Assembly (NCBI GenBank): GCA_016215625.1
Contig: JACRIW010000064.1
Span: forward strand, 1 to 37,919
Length of the DNA: 37,919 nt
Direction: 5' to 3'
From: Candidatus Eiseniibacteriota bacterium
GTDB lineage: Bacteria > Eisenbacteria > RBG-16-71-46
Shown here in pieces: positions 1 to 7,583 of the stretch. Both the position numbers and the translations under genes were made by a program. The notes under the pieces were generated by a model. That model saw only the letters and a list, made by a program, of their open reading frames with translations, did not search any database and was not told the origin of the DNA. Position 1 is the first letter of the stretch, and each line of letters begins with the position of its first letter.

Positions 1-858
1 CGCGACGCGCAGGCCGCCACCATCTGCAAGGTCGCCCGCGACCACGGCAAGGCGGTGCGGATCGGGGTCCACGCCGGCTCCCTCAACCAGGAGCTGGTGA
101 TGGCGAAGATGCAGGAGAACACCGACCGGGGGCTCGGAAGAACCGCCGAAGCGATCTACGGTGACTGCATGATCCTCTCGGCCCTGCATTCGACCGAGCA
201 GGCGCTCGCGTGCGGCTTGCGCGAGGAGCAGATCGTCATCTCGTGCAAGGTCTCGCGGCCGCTCGAGCTGATCGCGGTCTACCGCGAGCTCGCCCGGCGC
301 ACCCGTCAGCCGCTGCACCTCGGGCTCACCGAGGCCGGGCTCGGCACGAAGGGCATCGTCGCGACCACCGCGGCGCTCTCCGTGCTGCTGTTCGAGGGCA
401 TCGGCGACACGATCCGCACGAGCCTCACCCCCGCGCCCGGCGGCGACCGTGCCGAGGAAGTGCGCGTCTGCCAGCAGGTGCTGCAGTCGCTCGGCCTGCG
501 CGCGTTCACGCCACAGGTCACGAGCTGCCCCGGCTGCGGCCGCACGACGAGCACGTTCTTCCAGGAGCTGGCGGCGCAGGTCACCGCGCACCTCCAGGAG
601 CGCATGACCGTGTGGCGCGAGAAGCACCCCGGCGTCGAGGAGCTGAAGGTCGCCGTGATGGGCTGCGTCGTGAACGGACCCGGCGAGAGCAAGCACGCCG
701 ACATCGGCATCTCGCTGCCGGGAACCGGCGAGGATCCGCGCGCCCCCGTCTACGTGGACGGCAAGCTCGTGGTGACGCTCAAGGGCGAGCACATTGCCGC
801 GGACTTCGGGCGCATGCTCGACGAGTACGTCGAAAAGCGCTGGGGCAGCCCCGCCTAA
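1..858 (+). CDS. ispG: 4-hydroxy-3-methylbut-2-en-1-yl diphosphate synthase (flavodoxin/ferredoxin), C-terminal part
   Basis: IspG (GcpE) reductively opens the cyclic diphosphate MEcPP to HMBPP in the MEP isoprenoid pathway, using a [4Fe-4S] cluster in the cytoplasm. The reading frame is open from base 1, so the N-terminal part lies outside the window; the GTG at 55 is an internal valine and not a start. The visible part carries the TIM-barrel end (LHLGLTEAG, then [10 protein letters not shown]) and the reductase-like C-terminal domain. Cluster ligands are visible in SCPGCGR and in the family motif GCVVNGPGE. The TAA stop overlaps the stop of the convergent Mur-ligase fusion gene. Family assignment is secure; only the 5' end is missing. 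Confidence 0.97.
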   Translation, partial: RDAQAATICKVARDHGKAVRIGVHAGSLNQELVMAKMQENTDRGLGRTAEAIYGDCMILSALHSTEQALACGLREEQIVISCKVSRPLELIAVYRELARRTRQPLHLGLTEAGLGTKGIVATTAALSVLLFEGIGDTIRTSLTPAPGGDRAEEVRVCQQVLQSLGLRAFTPQVTSCPGCGRTTSTFFQELAAQVTAHLQERMTVWREKHPGVEELKVAVMGCVVNGPGESKHADIGISLPGTGEDPRAPVYVDGKLVVTLKGEHIAADFGRMLDEYVEKRWGSPA

Positions 859-2798
859 CCCCGCAGCGCCGCCAGCACGTCCTTCGCGAACGCCGTGAGC
901 GACGGATCGCGCGCGCCCATGACGAGCACGAGGTCGCCTTCGCGCGCCTCGGCCGCGAGGCGTGCCGCGAGCCCTTCGCGCGACGGTGCGAACTCGGCCT
1001 TCGCCCCGCGTTCCGTCATGTCGCGCACGAGATCGGCGCTCGAGAAGTCGCGCAGCGCCGTGCCGCCCGCGTAGAACACCTCGAGCATCCACACGCGGTC
1101 CTGCTCGCGCAGTTCGGTCGCGAACGTCTCGACGAAGTCCTCACGCAGGAAGCGCGTCGGGCCGTAGCCGTGCGGCTGGTAGACCGCGAGCACGCGCGCA
1201 CCGCGGAGCCGCGCGGTCGCGAGCGCCGCGCGGATCTTGGCGGGGTTGTGCGCGAAGTCGTCCACGACCTCGACACCGCGCGCGCTCCCGAGCGACTGGA
1301 AGCGCCGCGCCACGCCGCGGAAGGCCGCGAGCGGCGCGACGATCCGCGCCGCGTCCACGCCGAGCGCGCGGCACGCGGCGATCGCGGCGAGGGCATTCTC
1401 GACGTTGTGCGCGCCCGGCACCGGCAGCGTGAACCGTACGCCGTCCACCGTGAACGCACTGCCGTGCGTGCCCGGCTCGACGTCGCGGCCGCGCACGTCC
1501 GCGCGATCGCCGAAGCCGAACACGAGCGCGCCGTCGCGCAGCGCGCCCAGCGAGTGGTCCTCCCCGCACACGAACCGCTCGCGCGTGCGCCCTCGCAGCG
1601 TCGCGAACATCGCCGCGACCTCCGACTCCGTCTTGTGGTCGCGCGACAGGTTGAGCGCCATGCCGATCGCGGGCTGGTAGCGCACGAGTGAGCCGTCGCT
1701 TTCGTCGGCCTCGACGACGAGCGGGCCCGCGCCCGACCAGGCGTTTCCCCACAGCCCTTCGGCCTGGAGCGCCGACAGCTCGCCGCCGGTGATCACCGAC
1801 GGGTCCTCACCCGCGCCGCGAAGCGCCTCGAACGTCATCGCCACGACCGTGGACTTGCCGCTCGTGCCGCTCACCGCGACCGAGCGCGTCTCGGCGACCC
1901 AGTGCGCGAGCATTTCCGAGCGATGGACGAGCGGCAGGCCGCGCCGCTTCGCGACGGCGAAGTCCGGCACCTGCTCCTCGACCGCCGTGGACACGACGAC
2001 CGCGGCGCAGTCGCCTTCGGCGCCCCTGCCGTCCTGCGCGAACAAGGTCACGCCGAGCCGCTCGAGCTGCGCGCGCGCTTCGGGACGCTCGCCGCGGTCG
2101 AACCCGCGGTCGCTGCCGCTCGCGCGTCCGCCGCGCATCGCCTGGAACTGCGCGAGCGCGCTCATGCCCGAGCCGCCGACGCCGGCGTAGTGGAAGCGCG
2201 CGTCCGAGCGCGGGTTCGGCATCGCGCCCGGCCCCGGCGCCACGATCACGAGCGGGTCGCCCTCGCTCACGCGGTCGAACAGCTCGACCACGTCCGCGTT
2301 GGCCATTCGCACGCACCCGTGCGAGACGGGCGTGCCCAGCGCGTCCTCGTGGTTGGTGCCGTGCACGTAGACGTAGCGCTCGAGCGAGTCGCAACCGGGC
2401 CCGCGGTTGATGCCGTCCTCGAGCCCCTCGAGCGTGAGGATGCGCGTGAGGATCAGGTCGTCGTCGCGCGTCTCGTCGTGCCACACCTCACCCGTGGGCT
2501 CGCGGCTGACGAAGACCGTGCCGTGCGCGGCGTGCTCCCCGATGCGCCGGTGCACGCGGTGCCAGCCCGGCGGCGTGCGGAACGAACCCGATTCGCCGCC
2601 GACTCCGTTCGCGGCCGTGGACACGGGCCACGACGCGAGCGCCCCGGTCCCGGCGAGCAGCCACAGCCGCTGCGCGGCGACGTCCACGAGCAGCCAGCGC
2701 GCGGGAGCCTCGCGGACCGGCGAGCGCGCACGCGCGAGCGCGGCGGAGACCAGCGGTGCGAGCGCGGCGGTGTCGGCGGAATCGGCGAGCGGGGCCAT
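855..2798 (-). CDS. Fusion protein: YkuD L,D-transpeptidase-type domain + MurC/Mpl-type Mur ligase
   Basis: 647 residues with two enzymes in one chain. Residues about 35-187 form a YkuD domain with the active-site motif SHGCVRM (159-165, Cys162) and an upstream HGTNHE (His147). Residues about 203-647 form a complete Mur ligase: dinucleotide-like [10 protein letters not shown] (206-215), ATP loop GTSGKST (311-317), [10 protein letters not shown] (361-370), NVENALAA (465-472), DDFAHNP (513-519) and [11 protein letters not shown] (540-550). The C-terminal motifs look closer to MurC (UDP-MurNAc:L-Ala) than to Mpl, but the split is not certain from sequence alone. There is no signal peptide or membrane segment, so both halves should be cytoplasmic. 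YkuD enzymes are usually exported cross-linkers, although a cytoplasmic YkuD L,D-carboxypeptidase (ElsL/LdtK of Acinetobacter) is known in peptidoglycan recycling. I infer a combined trimming and ligation role. The ATG at 2798 opens the frame; the TAG stop overlaps the ispG stop tail to tail. Confidence 0.88.
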   Translation of the reverse strand: MAPLADSADTAALAPLVSAALARARSPVREAPARWLLVDVAAQRLWLLAGTGALASWPVSTAANGVGGESGSFRTPPGWHRVHRRIGEHAAHGTVFVSREPTGEVWHDETRDDDLILTRILTLEGLEDGINRGPGCDSLERYVYVHGTNHEDALGTPVSHGCVRMANADVVELFDRVSEGDPLVIVAPGPGAMPNPRSDARFHYAGVGGSGMSALAQFQAMRGGRASGSDRGFDRGERPEARAQLERLGVTLFAQDGRGAEGDCAAVVVSTAVEEQVPDFAVAKRRGLPLVHRSEMLAHWVAETRSVAVSGTSGKSTVVAMTFEALRGAGEDPSVITGGELSALQAEGLWGNAWSGAGPLVVEADESDGSLVRYQPAIGMALNLSRDHKTESEVAAMFATLRGRTRERFVCGEDHSLGALRDGALVFGFGDRADVRGRDVEPGTHGSAFTVDGVRFTLPVPGAHNVENALAAIAACRALGVDAARIVAPLAAFRGVARRFQSLGSARGVEVVDDFAHNPAKIRAALATARLRGARVLAVYQPHGYGPTRFLREDFVETFATELREQDRVWMLEVFYAGGTALRDFSSADLVRDMTERGAKAEFAPSREGLAARLAAEAREGDLVLVMGARDPSLTAFAKDVLAALRG

Positions 2799-2865
2799 GC
2801 GCGGCAGAGTGCCACAGCCGTGCGGCGGCAGCCACGCAGCGCGCGCTCCCGCGCGCCCCCCGGAA

Positions 2866-2909
2866 CCGAAACGGGAACCGGTCCGAAGACCGATCCCCGT
2901 TCGTTTCGG
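2866..2909 (-). terminator. Imperfect hairpin downstream of the metalloprotease gene
   Basis: The outer arms CCGAAAC (2866-2872) and GTTTCGG (2903-2909) pair. An inner CGGTC-CGAA-GACCG stem-loop (2879-2892) closes a tetraloop. It lies in the 139-base spacer between the metalloprotease and the YkuD-Mur ligase gene. There is no U-tract on either strand, so termination is only a possibility. Confidence 0.4.
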
Positions 2910-2937
2910 CGCGGCCCGCGCCTCATGAAATCCCGTG

Positions 2938-4128
2938 TTACTTGATCAGCACCACCGCACGCGCCACCGACTTGCCCGCCGCGGTCGCACGCACGAAGTA
3001 CGTGCCGGGGGCCAGCTGCTTGGCGGAGAAGGCCAGCGAGTGCTCACCCGCGGCGTATTCGCCGTCGGCGAGCGTTTCCACGAGCGCGCCGGCGACGTTG
3101 TACACCTTGACCATCACCTGGCCCGCACGCGGCATCACGAGCTGGACGTTCGTGCGCGAGGTGAACGGGTTCGGATAGATGTTGCGGAAGGCGACCGCGC
3201 CCGTCATGCGAGCGGCTTCGACCGGCTCGGGCTTGGCCTGCGCGACCGCGGCGTTCGGCAGGTTCGGACGGTACGTGCCGACGCTGCTCTGCATGCGCGA
3301 GATCTGCATCGGGGTGAACTCCGTGTAGCAGGCGTCGTACGAGTAATCCATGTAGTTGTGGATCGGATCGAGACCCGTCGCCGGGCACGTGTCCTTGCCA
3401 CTCGGGCAGCCGGTCGTGGACGTGGCTTCGTACGGCGTGTCGTCGACCTGGTCGCCCGGGGCCGTGCAGCCGCCCTGGAACGTGTGGTACAGGCCGAGGT
3501 AGTGACCGGCCTCGTGCGCGAGCGTGCCGCCTTCGTTGTAGTTCGCGATCGAGCCACCCGGCAGCGAGCCGTAGTGGATGACGACGCCGTGCATCTTGCT
3601 GCTCTCGGCGTACGACCACGGGAACGTCGCCCAGCCCAGCAGGCCCTGTCCCGGCGCGGCGGAGTACACGTTGAAGCGGTGGAGCGGATCGATGGCGAGC
3701 GCGTTCTTGCAGTTCGTCTCGTTGCGAGAGCCCGGCGTCATCGAGAAGTACTTGCTGTTGCTCGTGCGGTCGACCGACGCGAGCACGAACGAGAAGCCCG
3801 TGCCGGCGTAGCGCTGGTTCATGTACGCGATCTGCGCGTCGATGGCGGACTGGGCGACGTTGCCCGTCGTGCCGTTCGAGATGACGTGCCAGGCGACCTT
3901 GATCTGGCCGGTCGCGGACGCGCGGCCTTCCTCGATGTAGCGGCGGAGCGCGGTGCCCACCGCATCCATTTCCATCGCGGTCGGTTCGGGGGCGCCGCAG
4001 GAGCGACCGTTGATCAGGTCACCGGAGTGCGGAGCGTCGCCGAACGGATTGCGGGCGGCGGAGGCGGTGGACGCGACGGCGAGGAGCAGACCGAGGGCGA
4101 ACGCGGCGGTCAGGGACCGGTGCTTCAT
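2938..4128 (-). CDS. Secreted M43 (pappalysin/cytophagalysin-type) zinc metalloprotease with C-terminal sorting domain
   Basis: 396 residues. Residues 1-24 form a clear signal peptide (basic KHR, hydrophobic ALGLLLAVA, cleavage after ASA). The catalytic domain spans about 45-290. The extended zinc motif HEAGHYLGLYH (205-215) supplies three histidines and the general-base Glu206, and the Met-turn is at NYMDY (258-262, Met260). Several cysteines between 221 and 267 fit the disulfide-bonded loop of the M43 family. Residues about 316-396 (NIYPNPF, VKVYNVAG, GTYFVR) form a beta-sandwich of the FlgD-Ig/type IX sorting type, which in FCB bacteria directs export across the outer membrane and attachment to the cell surface. 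The substrate cannot be predicted. It is transcribed alone: upstream is a 262-base spacer and downstream a hairpin. The start is the ATG that opens the signal peptide. Confidence 0.92.
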   Translation of the reverse strand: MKHRSLTAAFALGLLLAVASTASAARNPFGDAPHSGDLINGRSCGAPEPTAMEMDAVGTALRRYIEEGRASATGQIKVAWHVISNGTTGNVAQSAIDAQIAYMNQRYAGTGFSFVLASVDRTSNSKYFSMTPGSRNETNCKNALAIDPLHRFNVYSAAPGQGLLGWATFPWSYAESSKMHGVVIHYGSLPGGSIANYNEGGTLAHEAGHYLGLYHTFQGGCTAPGDQVDDTPYEATSTTGCPSGKDTCPATGLDPIHNYMDYSYDACYTEFTPMQISRMQSSVGTYRPNLPNAAVAQAKPEPVEAARMTGAVAFRNIYPNPFTSRTNVQLVMPRAGQVMVKVYNVAGALVETLADGEYAAGEHSLAFSAKQLAPGTYFVRATAAGKSVARAVVLIK

Positions 4129-4390
4129 GACGATGCCTCCTGGCTGGGGGAAAAAGGCGTCGGCACCGGTTCAGCCCCCGCGACCTCGCGCTCCAGTCCG
4201 GGTTCCGGCCAACCGGCAAGGCCAAGAAGATGTCAGGTTCCCGCTGGACGTTTCAAGGACAATTCTTGACAGCCGCTGAATATTTCGGGATCCCGGTCAG
4301 GGTGGGCCGGGCCGGCCGGGCTCCACGTCCACGGAATCGGGGCGGCGCCCGGTCCGGGAGCCGCCCCATGTCGCGCCGTGCGGACTGCCG
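4129..4390. other. Intergenic spacer between the metalloprotease and allE
   Basis: 262 bases without a credible gene. A hairpin at 4339-4367 follows allE. A locally AT-richer patch around 4245-4275 lies about 120-150 bases upstream of the metalloprotease start and is the likeliest place for its promoter, but I see no convincing -35/-10 pair. Open frames across this stretch are antisense or frame-shifted extensions of allE with no family signature. Confidence 0.4.
4339..4367 (-). terminator. GC-rich hairpin downstream of allE
   Basis: The perfect 8-base arms GGGGCGGC (4339-4346) and GCCGCCCC (4360-4367) enclose a 13-base loop that is itself partly self-complementary. It begins 24 bases past the allE stop. 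No U-tract follows, so it may be a transcript-end stabiliser and not an intrinsic terminator. Confidence 0.4.
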
Positions 4391-5137
4391 CTAGAGCGTC
4401 ACGTCGCGATGCACGTCCGTGTAGTACAGGTACCGCGACGGCACCGCGCCGGCCGCATAGAACGACTGCGGCACGAAGGGGCCCATCCAGATGAAGTCGC
4501 CCTTCTGGACCTCCATCCATTCGCGGCCCAGGTAATAGACGCCCTGCCCCTGCAGGAAGACGAGGCCGTGCTCCATCACGTGCGTCTCCGTGACCGGCAG
4601 CGAGCCCCCCGGAGGGAACGTGAAGATGTTCATGGCCATGTCCCAGATCGTGTCCACCGGCAGGAGCACCTTGAGGATCACGCCCTCCATGCCCATGTAG
4701 GTCTCGCCCGGGATCTTGTTCTCGTTGCCCACGAGGTCGTGCGGTTTGTTCGCGCCGAAGGGCACGTAGCGCTTCTTGAGCCAGAGCAGCTTCGTGGGGG
4801 ACTCGGCGTCCACCGAGAAGCGCGAGCCCGGCTTCATGTACGCGAAGCCGCCGCTCGTGAGCGTGTGCCCGGCGCCGTTGAGGTCGAGGCGCACCTCGCC
4901 CTCGAACACGAAGAGGAACGACTGCACGCCGTCGGCGAGCGTCTGCTGCGTGCCGCCCCCCGCGCCGAGTGCGAGGTCGTACTGCGCGAAGGCCGCGCCC
5001 ATCGCGGGCGCGGTGAGGATCTTGGCGACGGTGTTCCGCCACTCGGGCAGCACGCTCTCGGCCACGCCCTCCGGCGGCAGCAGCGCCCAGTCCCTCTCGA
5101 CGCGGGCACGGCTGCCCACGAGTCCGATGCGTGACAT
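4391..5137 (-). CDS. allE: (S)-ureidoglycine aminohydrolase (bicupin)
   Basis: 248 residues, the normal length for UGHY/AllE (YlbA). The enzyme releases ammonia from (S)-ureidoglycine to give (S)-ureidoglycolate, downstream of allantoate amidohydrolase, and needs Mn2+. Two cupin halves are visible, about 45-120 and 155-240. The metal site sits in the C-terminal half: Glu184 and His186 in ETH, His190, and Gln224 in VPQSF. The E-x-H-x3-H...Q spacing (40 residues from Glu to Gln) agrees with characterised ureidoglycine aminohydrolases. The start ATG at 5137 is preceded by a GGGAGGAG ribosome site. It is divergent from the DUF6986 aldolase gene and lies next to the hiuH/uraD/allC/allB operon, which makes its substrate available. 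Confidence in function is high. Confidence 0.93.
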   Translation of the reverse strand: MSRIGLVGSRARVERDWALLPPEGVAESVLPEWRNTVAKILTAPAMGAAFAQYDLALGAGGGTQQTLADGVQSFLFVFEGEVRLDLNGAGHTLTSGGFAYMKPGSRFSVDAESPTKLLWLKKRYVPFGANKPHDLVGNENKIPGETYMGMEGVILKVLLPVDTIWDMAMNIFTFPPGGSLPVTETHVMEHGLVFLQGQGVYYLGREWMEVQKGDFIWMGPFVPQSFYAAGAVPSRYLYYTDVHRDVTL

Positions 5138-5235
5138 CTCCTGCTCCTCCCAACGGTTTCCTGCTGCGTTCCGGGGGGTGCCCGGCTACATTGGCGCGCT
5201 CATCCCACACCAGCGGCCCATCACGGAGACGCGCC
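5138..5235. promoter_or_regulatory. Divergent promoter region between allE and the DUF6986 aldolase
   Basis: 98 bases separate two outward-facing starts, so promoters for both must lie here or inside the genes. On the plus strand a TACATT hexamer near 5191 could serve as a -10 element, but its -35 partner (CTGCGT) is poor. Ribosome sites are clear on both sides: GGAG at 5225-5228 for the aldolase and GGGAGGAG for allE. I see no obvious operator palindrome. Confidence 0.4.
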
Positions 5236-6681
5236 ATGTCCACGGTGCTGAACGACGCCCTCACTCACGATGCCCTCGCACGGCTCTCGGCCGCCAATCG
5301 CGCATTCGCGGCAGCCTACCCCGGCGATCCGATCGACCGCCAGCCCGTGCACACGGTGTACGGCGGGGCCCAGCTGTTCTCCCACGACATCGCGGCCAAG
5401 CTCGGCGCGGCGGGCCTCAAGGGACTCGCGGAGTACGCGCCCGACTTCTGCACGTTCGCGCGCGCGATCGCCCTCGCGGGCGCCGAGAAGCTGCCCGGGC
5501 TGGCCGGAGAGCGCGCGCAGCTCGAAGCGCGGCTCGCGGCCGACCCCGGCGCGGTGCGGAAGGCCGAGCCCGCCGCGTGGCTGGCGCACACGGTGTACGA
5601 GCGCGTGCTCGAGAAGATGAAGCGCGAGCCGATCGAGGACTTCCGCATCGACTTCGAGGACGGCTACGGCAACCGCCCGGACACCGAGGAAGACGGTCAC
5701 GCGATCGCCGACGCGGAGCAGGTCGCGCTCGGCATGGAAAAGGGCACGCTGCCGCCCTTCCTCGGCATCCGCATCAAGCCGTTCACGGAGGAGCTGCGCG
5801 CGCGCGGCATCCGCACGCTCGACCTCTTCCTCACGACGCTGCTGCGCAGGACGGGCGGCACGCTGCCCGCGAACTTCGTGGTCACGCTGCCCAATGTCAC
5901 GATTCCCGAGCAGGTCGAGACGCTCGTGGCGCTGTTCGAGCTGCTCGAGCGCCAGCACCAGCTCGCGCCCGGCACGCTGCGCTGCGAGATCATGGTCGAG
6001 ACCACGCAGAGCGTGATCGGACCCGACGGCACGGTGCCGCTGCGCCGGCTGGTCGCCGCGGCGCAGGGCCGCTGCGTCGGCGCGCACCTCGGCGTGTACG
6101 ACTACACCGCATCGTGCAACGTGACCGCGCTCTACCAGGCGCCCGGCCACCCCGCGTGCGCGTTCGCGCGCCACGTGATGCAGGTTGCGCTGGCCGGCAC
6201 GGGCGTCGCGATCTCCGACGGGGCCGTGACGATCATGCCGGTCGCGCCGCACCGCGCGCCGGAGGGCGGCACGCTCACGGACGCGCAGGTGCAGGCGAAC
6301 CGCAAGGCGGTGCACGGGGCGTGGAAACAGCACTACGACGAGGTGCGCCGCGCGCTGCGTGAGGCGTACTACCAGGGCTGGGACCTGCATCCGGGCCAGC
6401 TGCCGACGCGTCACGCGGCCGTGGTCGCGTTCTTCCTCGAGGGGCGCGACGAGGCGGCGGAGCGGCTCGAGCGTTTCGTGGCCAAGGCGGCGCAGGCGAC
6501 GCTGCTCGGCAACGTGTTCGACGACGCCGCGACCGGGCAGGGGCTGCTCAACTTCTTCCTGCGCGGCATCTCGTGCGGCGCGCTCACGGAAGCCGAAGCG
6601 CTCTCGACCGGGCTCACGCTCGAGGAACTGCGCGGGCGCAGCTTCGTGAAGATCCTGAAGGGCCGCCGCGGCCAGGCGTGA
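5236..6681 (+). CDS. DUF6986 family aldolase (HpcH/HpaI, citrate-lyase-beta/malyl-CoA-lyase superfamily)
   Basis: 481 residues with a TIM-barrel of the CitE-like type. Visible elements are RIDFEDGYG (137-145), LGIRIKPF (176-183, Arg179 in the position of the carboxylate-binding arginine), LRCEIMVET (248-256, Glu255 a likely Mg2+ ligand) and HLGVYDY (284-290, Asp289 a likely second ligand). The C-terminal 150 residues (GWDLHPGQLPTRH onward) resemble the CoA-binding tail region of the superfamily. Enzymes of this fold make or break C-C bonds between glyoxylate or oxaloacetate and acetyl-type donors. Its position beside allE in a ureide cluster, where the end product is glyoxylate, suggests that it uses glyoxylate; this is an inference. 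The start at 5236 is chosen for the GGAG seven bases upstream; an in-frame extension to 5131 would run into allE. Confidence 0.85.
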   Translation: MSTVLNDALTHDALARLSAANRAFAAAYPGDPIDRQPVHTVYGGAQLFSHDIAAKLGAAGLKGLAEYAPDFCTFARAIALAGAEKLPGLAGERAQLEARLAADPGAVRKAEPAAWLAHTVYERVLEKMKREPIEDFRIDFEDGYGNRPDTEEDGHAIADAEQVALGMEKGTLPPFLGIRIKPFTEELRARGIRTLDLFLTTLLRRTGGTLPANFVVTLPNVTIPEQVETLVALFELLERQHQLAPGTLRCEIMVETTQSVIGPDGTVPLRRLVAAAQGRCVGAHLGVYDYTASCNVTALYQAPGHPACAFARHVMQVALAGTGVAISDGAVTIMPVAPHRAPEGGTLTDAQVQANRKAVHGAWKQHYDEVRRALREAYYQGWDLHPGQLPTRHAAVVAFFLEGRDEAAERLERFVAKAAQATLLGNVFDDAATGQGLLNFFLRGISCGALTEAEALSTGLTLEELRGRSFVKILKGRRGQA

Positions 6682-6698
6682 CGTTCGGCGAAACGACG

Positions 6699-6726
6699 GC
6701 GCCGCGGTCCTTCCGGGCCGCGGCGC
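6699..6726. terminator. Bidirectional terminator hairpin between the aldolase and hiuH
   Basis: Arms GCGCCGCGGTCC (6699-6710) and GGGCCGCGGCGC (6715-6726) form a 12-pair stem (one G-U) with a TTCC loop. It lies in the 54-base gap between two convergent stops, so it can serve both transcripts. The flanks have short T runs only. Confidence 0.7.
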
Positions 6727-6735
6727 TTCGTGCGT

Positions 6736-7074
6736 TCAGCTCCCGCGGTAGGTCGAAAATCCGAACGGGCTCACGAGCAGCGGCACGTGGTGGTGCTGCG
6801 CCGCGTCGAACACTTCGAACGTGATCGTCGCCTCGGGCAGGAACGTCTGCGTGCCGCGCGCGGCGAAGTAGGGTCCGGTCCCGAACGTGAGACGCCACAG
6901 CCCGGCGGCCATCTCGCCGGGCGCGAGGAAGTCGCGCACGCGGCCGTCGCCGTCGGTGGTGCGGTCGGCGACCGTGCGCCAGCCGCTGTCGTCCTTGCGT
7001 TCGAGCTTCACCGCGACGTTCGCCGCGGGACGTCCCGTGGAAAGGTCGAGCACGTGGGTGGTGATGGCGCTCAT
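6736..7074 (-). CDS. hiuH: 5-hydroxyisourate hydrolase (transthyretin-related)
   Basis: 112 residues, the usual size. HIU hydrolase opens 5-hydroxyisourate, the unstable product of urate oxidation, to OHCU. The protein begins with the family signature TTHVLDLSTGRPA (5-17) and ends with the diagnostic YRGS (109-112); His7, an arginine in the middle strand region and the terminal tetrapeptide form the active site of the tetramer in this family. No signal peptide is present, so it acts in the cytoplasm. The ATG at 7074 overlaps the uraD stop in an ATGA junction, so the two consecutive pathway enzymes are translationally coupled. It is the last gene of the operon before a bidirectional hairpin. 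Confidence 0.95.
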   Translation of the reverse strand: MSAITTHVLDLSTGRPAANVAVKLERKDDSGWRTVADRTTDGDGRVRDFLAPGEMAAGLWRLTFGTGPYFAARGTQTFLPEATITFEVFDAAQHHHVPLLVSPFGFSTYRGS

Positions 7075-7583
7075 GCGTCCTCCCGGAGCAGCTTGTCGAG
7101 CCGCAGGTGGGTGATCCTGTTCTGTTCGCTCGCGGCGATGCGCAGCTCTTCGGCGCGCTCGTGCGGCAGGCGCGCTTCGAGTCGCGCGAGCATCTCGGCG
7201 GCCGAGAGTCCGCTCGCGCACACGATGAAGATGAAGCCGAAGCGCGCGAAGTAGTCGTCGTTGCCCTTCGCCAGCGCCTGCAGCGTGGCTTCGTCGGCGG
7301 CCGCGGCACCGGCCTGCTCGCCTCCCGCCCACCGCGCGGTCGAGGCGAACTTCGCGCGCAGCGACGCGACGTCCCCGATGCGCGGATGGTGCGTGAACGC
7401 CTCGAGCCAGTCACGCTCCTCGAGCGCGGCGCAGCACGCGTCGGCGGCGGCGTGCAGCGCCTCGGCCGAAGCGAACGGACGCGCGCCGAGCATCGCCCGC
7501 ACCCAGGCGGACGCGCCGCAGCAGCGTTCGAGCGCCTCGGCGGCCGCGGCCGCGGGAGCGGCGTTCAGCTGCTCGATCGTCAC
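7071..7583 (-). CDS. uraD: 2-oxo-4-hydroxy-4-carboxy-5-ureidoimidazoline (OHCU) decarboxylase
   Basis: 170 residues. OHCU decarboxylase turns the product of HiuH stereospecifically into (S)-allantoin. The catalytic motif HPRIG is at 66-70 (His67), followed by the GGEQAG segment (87-92, with Glu89) and the hydrophobic FIFIVCASG strand (117-125). The start is a GTG at 7583 that overlaps the allC stop as GTGA; the longer upstream frame is a shadow of allC. The order uraD-hiuH with overlapping ends is typical for urate-degradation operons. The sequence is alanine-rich near the N-terminus like its neighbours, with no sign of foreign codon use. Confidence 0.94.
   Translation of the reverse strand: MTIEQLNAAPAAAAAEALERCCGASAWVRAMLGARPFASAEALHAAADACCAALEERDWLEAFTHHPRIGDVASLRAKFASTARWAGGEQAGAAAADEATLQALAKGNDDYFARFGFIFIVCASGLSAAEMLARLEARLPHERAEELRIAASEQNRITHLRLDKLLREDA

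Noticed and set aside
4233..5264. 343-codon minus-strand frame spanning allE and its flanks
   Set aside because: It is a different frame from allE, without ribosome site or domain; allE explains the region.
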